Source: Lentisalinibacter sp964602525
Lineage (GTDB): Bacteria; Pseudomonadota; Gammaproteobacteria; Steroidobacterales; Woeseiaceae
Assembly (NCBI GenBank): GCA_964602525.1
Contig: CAZRSA010000164.1
Location: 1-5,645, forward strand
Direction of reading: 5' to 3'
DNA length: 5,645 bases
Part shown: positions 4,670-5,645 of the stretch, piece by piece
Layout: every line of letters begins with the position of its first letter
How positions within the stretch are numbered: position 1 is the first letter of the stretch
Position numbers and translations under genes: made by a program
Notes under the pieces: model-generated
Seen by the model: the letters and a program-made list of their open reading frames with translations, nothing else
What the model was told of the DNA's origin: nothing
The model's database searches: none

Positions 4670-5596
4670 ATGAATAACGAGACCCAGACCGCCCTCGCAC
4701 CCCGCCCCGACCGCGCCCATCGCGGCACCATCTTCGTCGAGGACGGCGAGGTGCTGGAGGTGCGCGACTACCCGGGCGATCAGTACATCGTGCGGGTGAG
4801 ATCGCCAAAGTGTGCGGCCCATGCCCGTCCGGGCAGCTTCGCCCACGTCACCTGCGACGATTCCCTTCCCATGCGGCGCCCTCTCTCGATCATGCGGGCC
4901 GATGCCGCGGAGGGATGGATCGAGTTTCTCTACAAGACCGTCGGCCAAGGCCTGCGACTGCTGAGCCGCCACCGGCCGGGCGAACTGCTGAGCGTACTCG
5001 GGCCTATCGGCCAGCCGTTCCGTCCGGATCCGGCGCGCCCCCGCACCCTGCTCGTCGGCGGCGGCGTCGGCATACCGCCGATGGTCTTCCTGGCCGAGGC
5101 ACTGCAGGCCGACCGGAGCGTGGAGTGGCAACCGCTGGTGCTGATGGGCTCGGAGATTCCCTTTCCGTTCGAACTCCTCCGGGCCACCGCGGAGGTGCCA
5201 GGCATCGCCGCGGACGTCTGTTCGGTGATGCCCCTGCTGGATTCCCTCGGCGTGCCGTCCCGGCTCGCCAGCGGCGCGGGCTTCGACGGCTGCTACCGGG
5301 GCTTCGTGACCGAACTGGCGGGCGATTGGCTCGCGACTCTGGACGAGGCGGAACTCGCCGGCGTCGAGATGTTCGCCTGCGGTCCCACACCCATGCTGGC
5401 GGCGGCGGCCGGCGTCGCACGCCGTTTCGGCATTCCGTGTCAGGTCTCCCTGGAGGAATACATGGCCTGCGCGGTGGGCGGCTGCGCCGGCTGCGCCGTG
5501 GAGGTGCAGACCGCGGAAGGCCCGGCGATGAAGCGCGTCTGCGTGGACGGGCCGGTCTTCGACGCCAACAGCGTCTTCCCCCCGCGAACGGCGTAG
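4670..5596 (+). CDS. pyrK: PyrK-type electron-transfer subunit (FAD/[2Fe-2S]), dihydroorotate dehydrogenase family
   Basis: Ferredoxin-NADP-reductase-fold protein of the PyrK family. Known PyrK proteins carry electrons from dihydroorotate oxidation by PyrD-B to NAD+ in class 1B dihydroorotate dehydrogenase. Of 308 residues, about 18-118 form the FAD-binding barrel with RPLSI (70-74) and VLGPIGQPF (109-117). About 125-250 form the nucleotide domain with LLVGGGVGIPPM (127-138) and FACGPTPML (235-243). The C-terminus holds cysteines C267, C272, C275 and C291 in a C-x4-C-x2-C-x15-C pattern typical of the PyrK [2Fe-2S] cluster, followed by DGPVFD. It is longer than Bacillus PyrK (about 256), partly from an N-terminal tail. 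It follows ruvX where pseudomonads have pyrR, consistent with a pyrimidine cluster. Related proteins (NfnA/SudB-like reductases) share the fold, but the MACAVGGCAGC block favours PyrK. The catalytic partner is not visible. Only a short leader and no ribosome-binding site precede the ATG. Confidence 0.88.
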   Translation: MNNETQTALAPRPDRAHRGTIFVEDGEVLEVRDYPGDQYIVRVRSPKCAAHARPGSFAHVTCDDSLPMRRPLSIMRADAAEGWIEFLYKTVGQGLRLLSRHRPGELLSVLGPIGQPFRPDPARPRTLLVGGGVGIPPMVFLAEALQADRSVEWQPLVLMGSEIPFPFELLRATAEVPGIAADVCSVMPLLDSLGVPSRLASGAGFDGCYRGFVTELAGDWLATLDEAELAGVEMFACGPTPMLAAAAGVARRFGIPCQVSLEEYMACAVGGCAGCAVEVQTAEGPAMKRVCVDGPVFDANSVFPPRTA

Positions 5597-5604
5597 GAGA
5601 TTCT

Positions 5605-5645
5605 ATGGCGTTTGGCTATAGGCGATTTCCTTTTTTTGGAAGGTT
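5605..5645 (+). CDS. Start of a partial, unidentified reading frame
   Basis: An ATG at 5605 follows AGGAG (5595-5599), which overlaps the pyrK TAG stop, with 5-nt spacing. This is the best ribosome-binding site in the window besides that of gshB. The 13 visible codons read MAFGYRRFPFFGR and stay open at the edge, which is too short to identify. It does not start like the PyrD, PyrB or PyrR proteins I know. Codons such as TTT (four times), CCT, GGA, CGA and AGG differ sharply from the G/C-ending codons of pyrK next door. The 8-nt gap suggests co-transcription with pyrK. Confidence 0.5.
   Translation, partial: MAFGYRRFPFFGR

Noticed and set aside
3613..4731. Long minus-strand open frame (372 codons) opposite yqgE and ruvX
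   Set aside because: It is antisense to two clearly conserved genes, and its composition is that of a GC-rich shadow with many R, A, G and S residues. No family resemblance was seen.
5626..5640. T7 run flanked by TTCC and GGAA, considered as a hairpin/terminator
   Set aside because: The stem is only 4 bp with the T-run in the loop, and it lies inside an open reading frame with a good ribosome-binding site.
1..5645. CRISPR arrays, tRNA or rRNA genes, insertion sequences, integrase sites
   Set aside because: I saw no regularly spaced repeats, no tRNA-like cloverleaf sequence, no rRNA motifs and no transposase-like frame on either strand.

Overview
The window is high-GC DNA with strong G/C preference at third codon positions. 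Its core is the block gshB - TonB-like gene - yqgE/algH - ruvX, all on the plus strand. This is a gammaproteobacterial arrangement: in Pseudomonas aeruginosa the same order (gshB, tonB3, algH, ruvX) runs on into pyrR-pyrB-pyrC. The protein sequences are clearly gammaproteobacterial. A purple-sulfur-bacteria-like (Chromatiales/Ectothiorhodospiraceae) lineage is plausible, but that is inference and I cannot fix the genus.

Layout. 1-193 has no convincing gene. It holds an AT-rich patch next to a perfect 7-bp dyad that looks like a promoter/operator. 194-1400 is a two-gene minus-strand operon: an orphan periplasmic solute-binding protein (family 3) overlapping a small secreted protein of unknown function that carries a TonB-box-like motif. 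1401-1534 is a divergent promoter region. 1535-2491 is glutathione synthetase (gshB). 2641-3525 is a TonB-like energy transducer, with a possible upstream start at 2557. 3619-4179 is YqgE/AlgH and 4163-4627 is RuvX/YqgF, overlapping by 17 nt. 4670-5596 is a PyrK-type FAD/[2Fe-2S] electron-transfer protein, sitting where pseudomonads have pyrR. A further reading frame starts at 5605 behind a good ribosome-binding site and leaves the window.

How the genes relate. The plus-strand genes are a conserved neighbourhood of mixed functions: thiol metabolism, TonB energy transduction, a conserved protein of unclear role, 16S rRNA 5'-end processing/recombination, and probably the head of a pyrimidine cluster. 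They are not one pathway. Promoter-like -10 boxes lie in front of gshB, tonB, yqgE and pyrK. Those before yqgE and pyrK sit so close to the ATG that nearly leaderless mRNAs are predicted, and neither gene has a Shine-Dalgarno sequence. Most of the window is ordinary core genome. The parts worth a second look are the TonB-box-like secreted protein, the PyrK-for-PyrR position, the start-site/promoter conflict at tonB, and the compositional change at the right edge.
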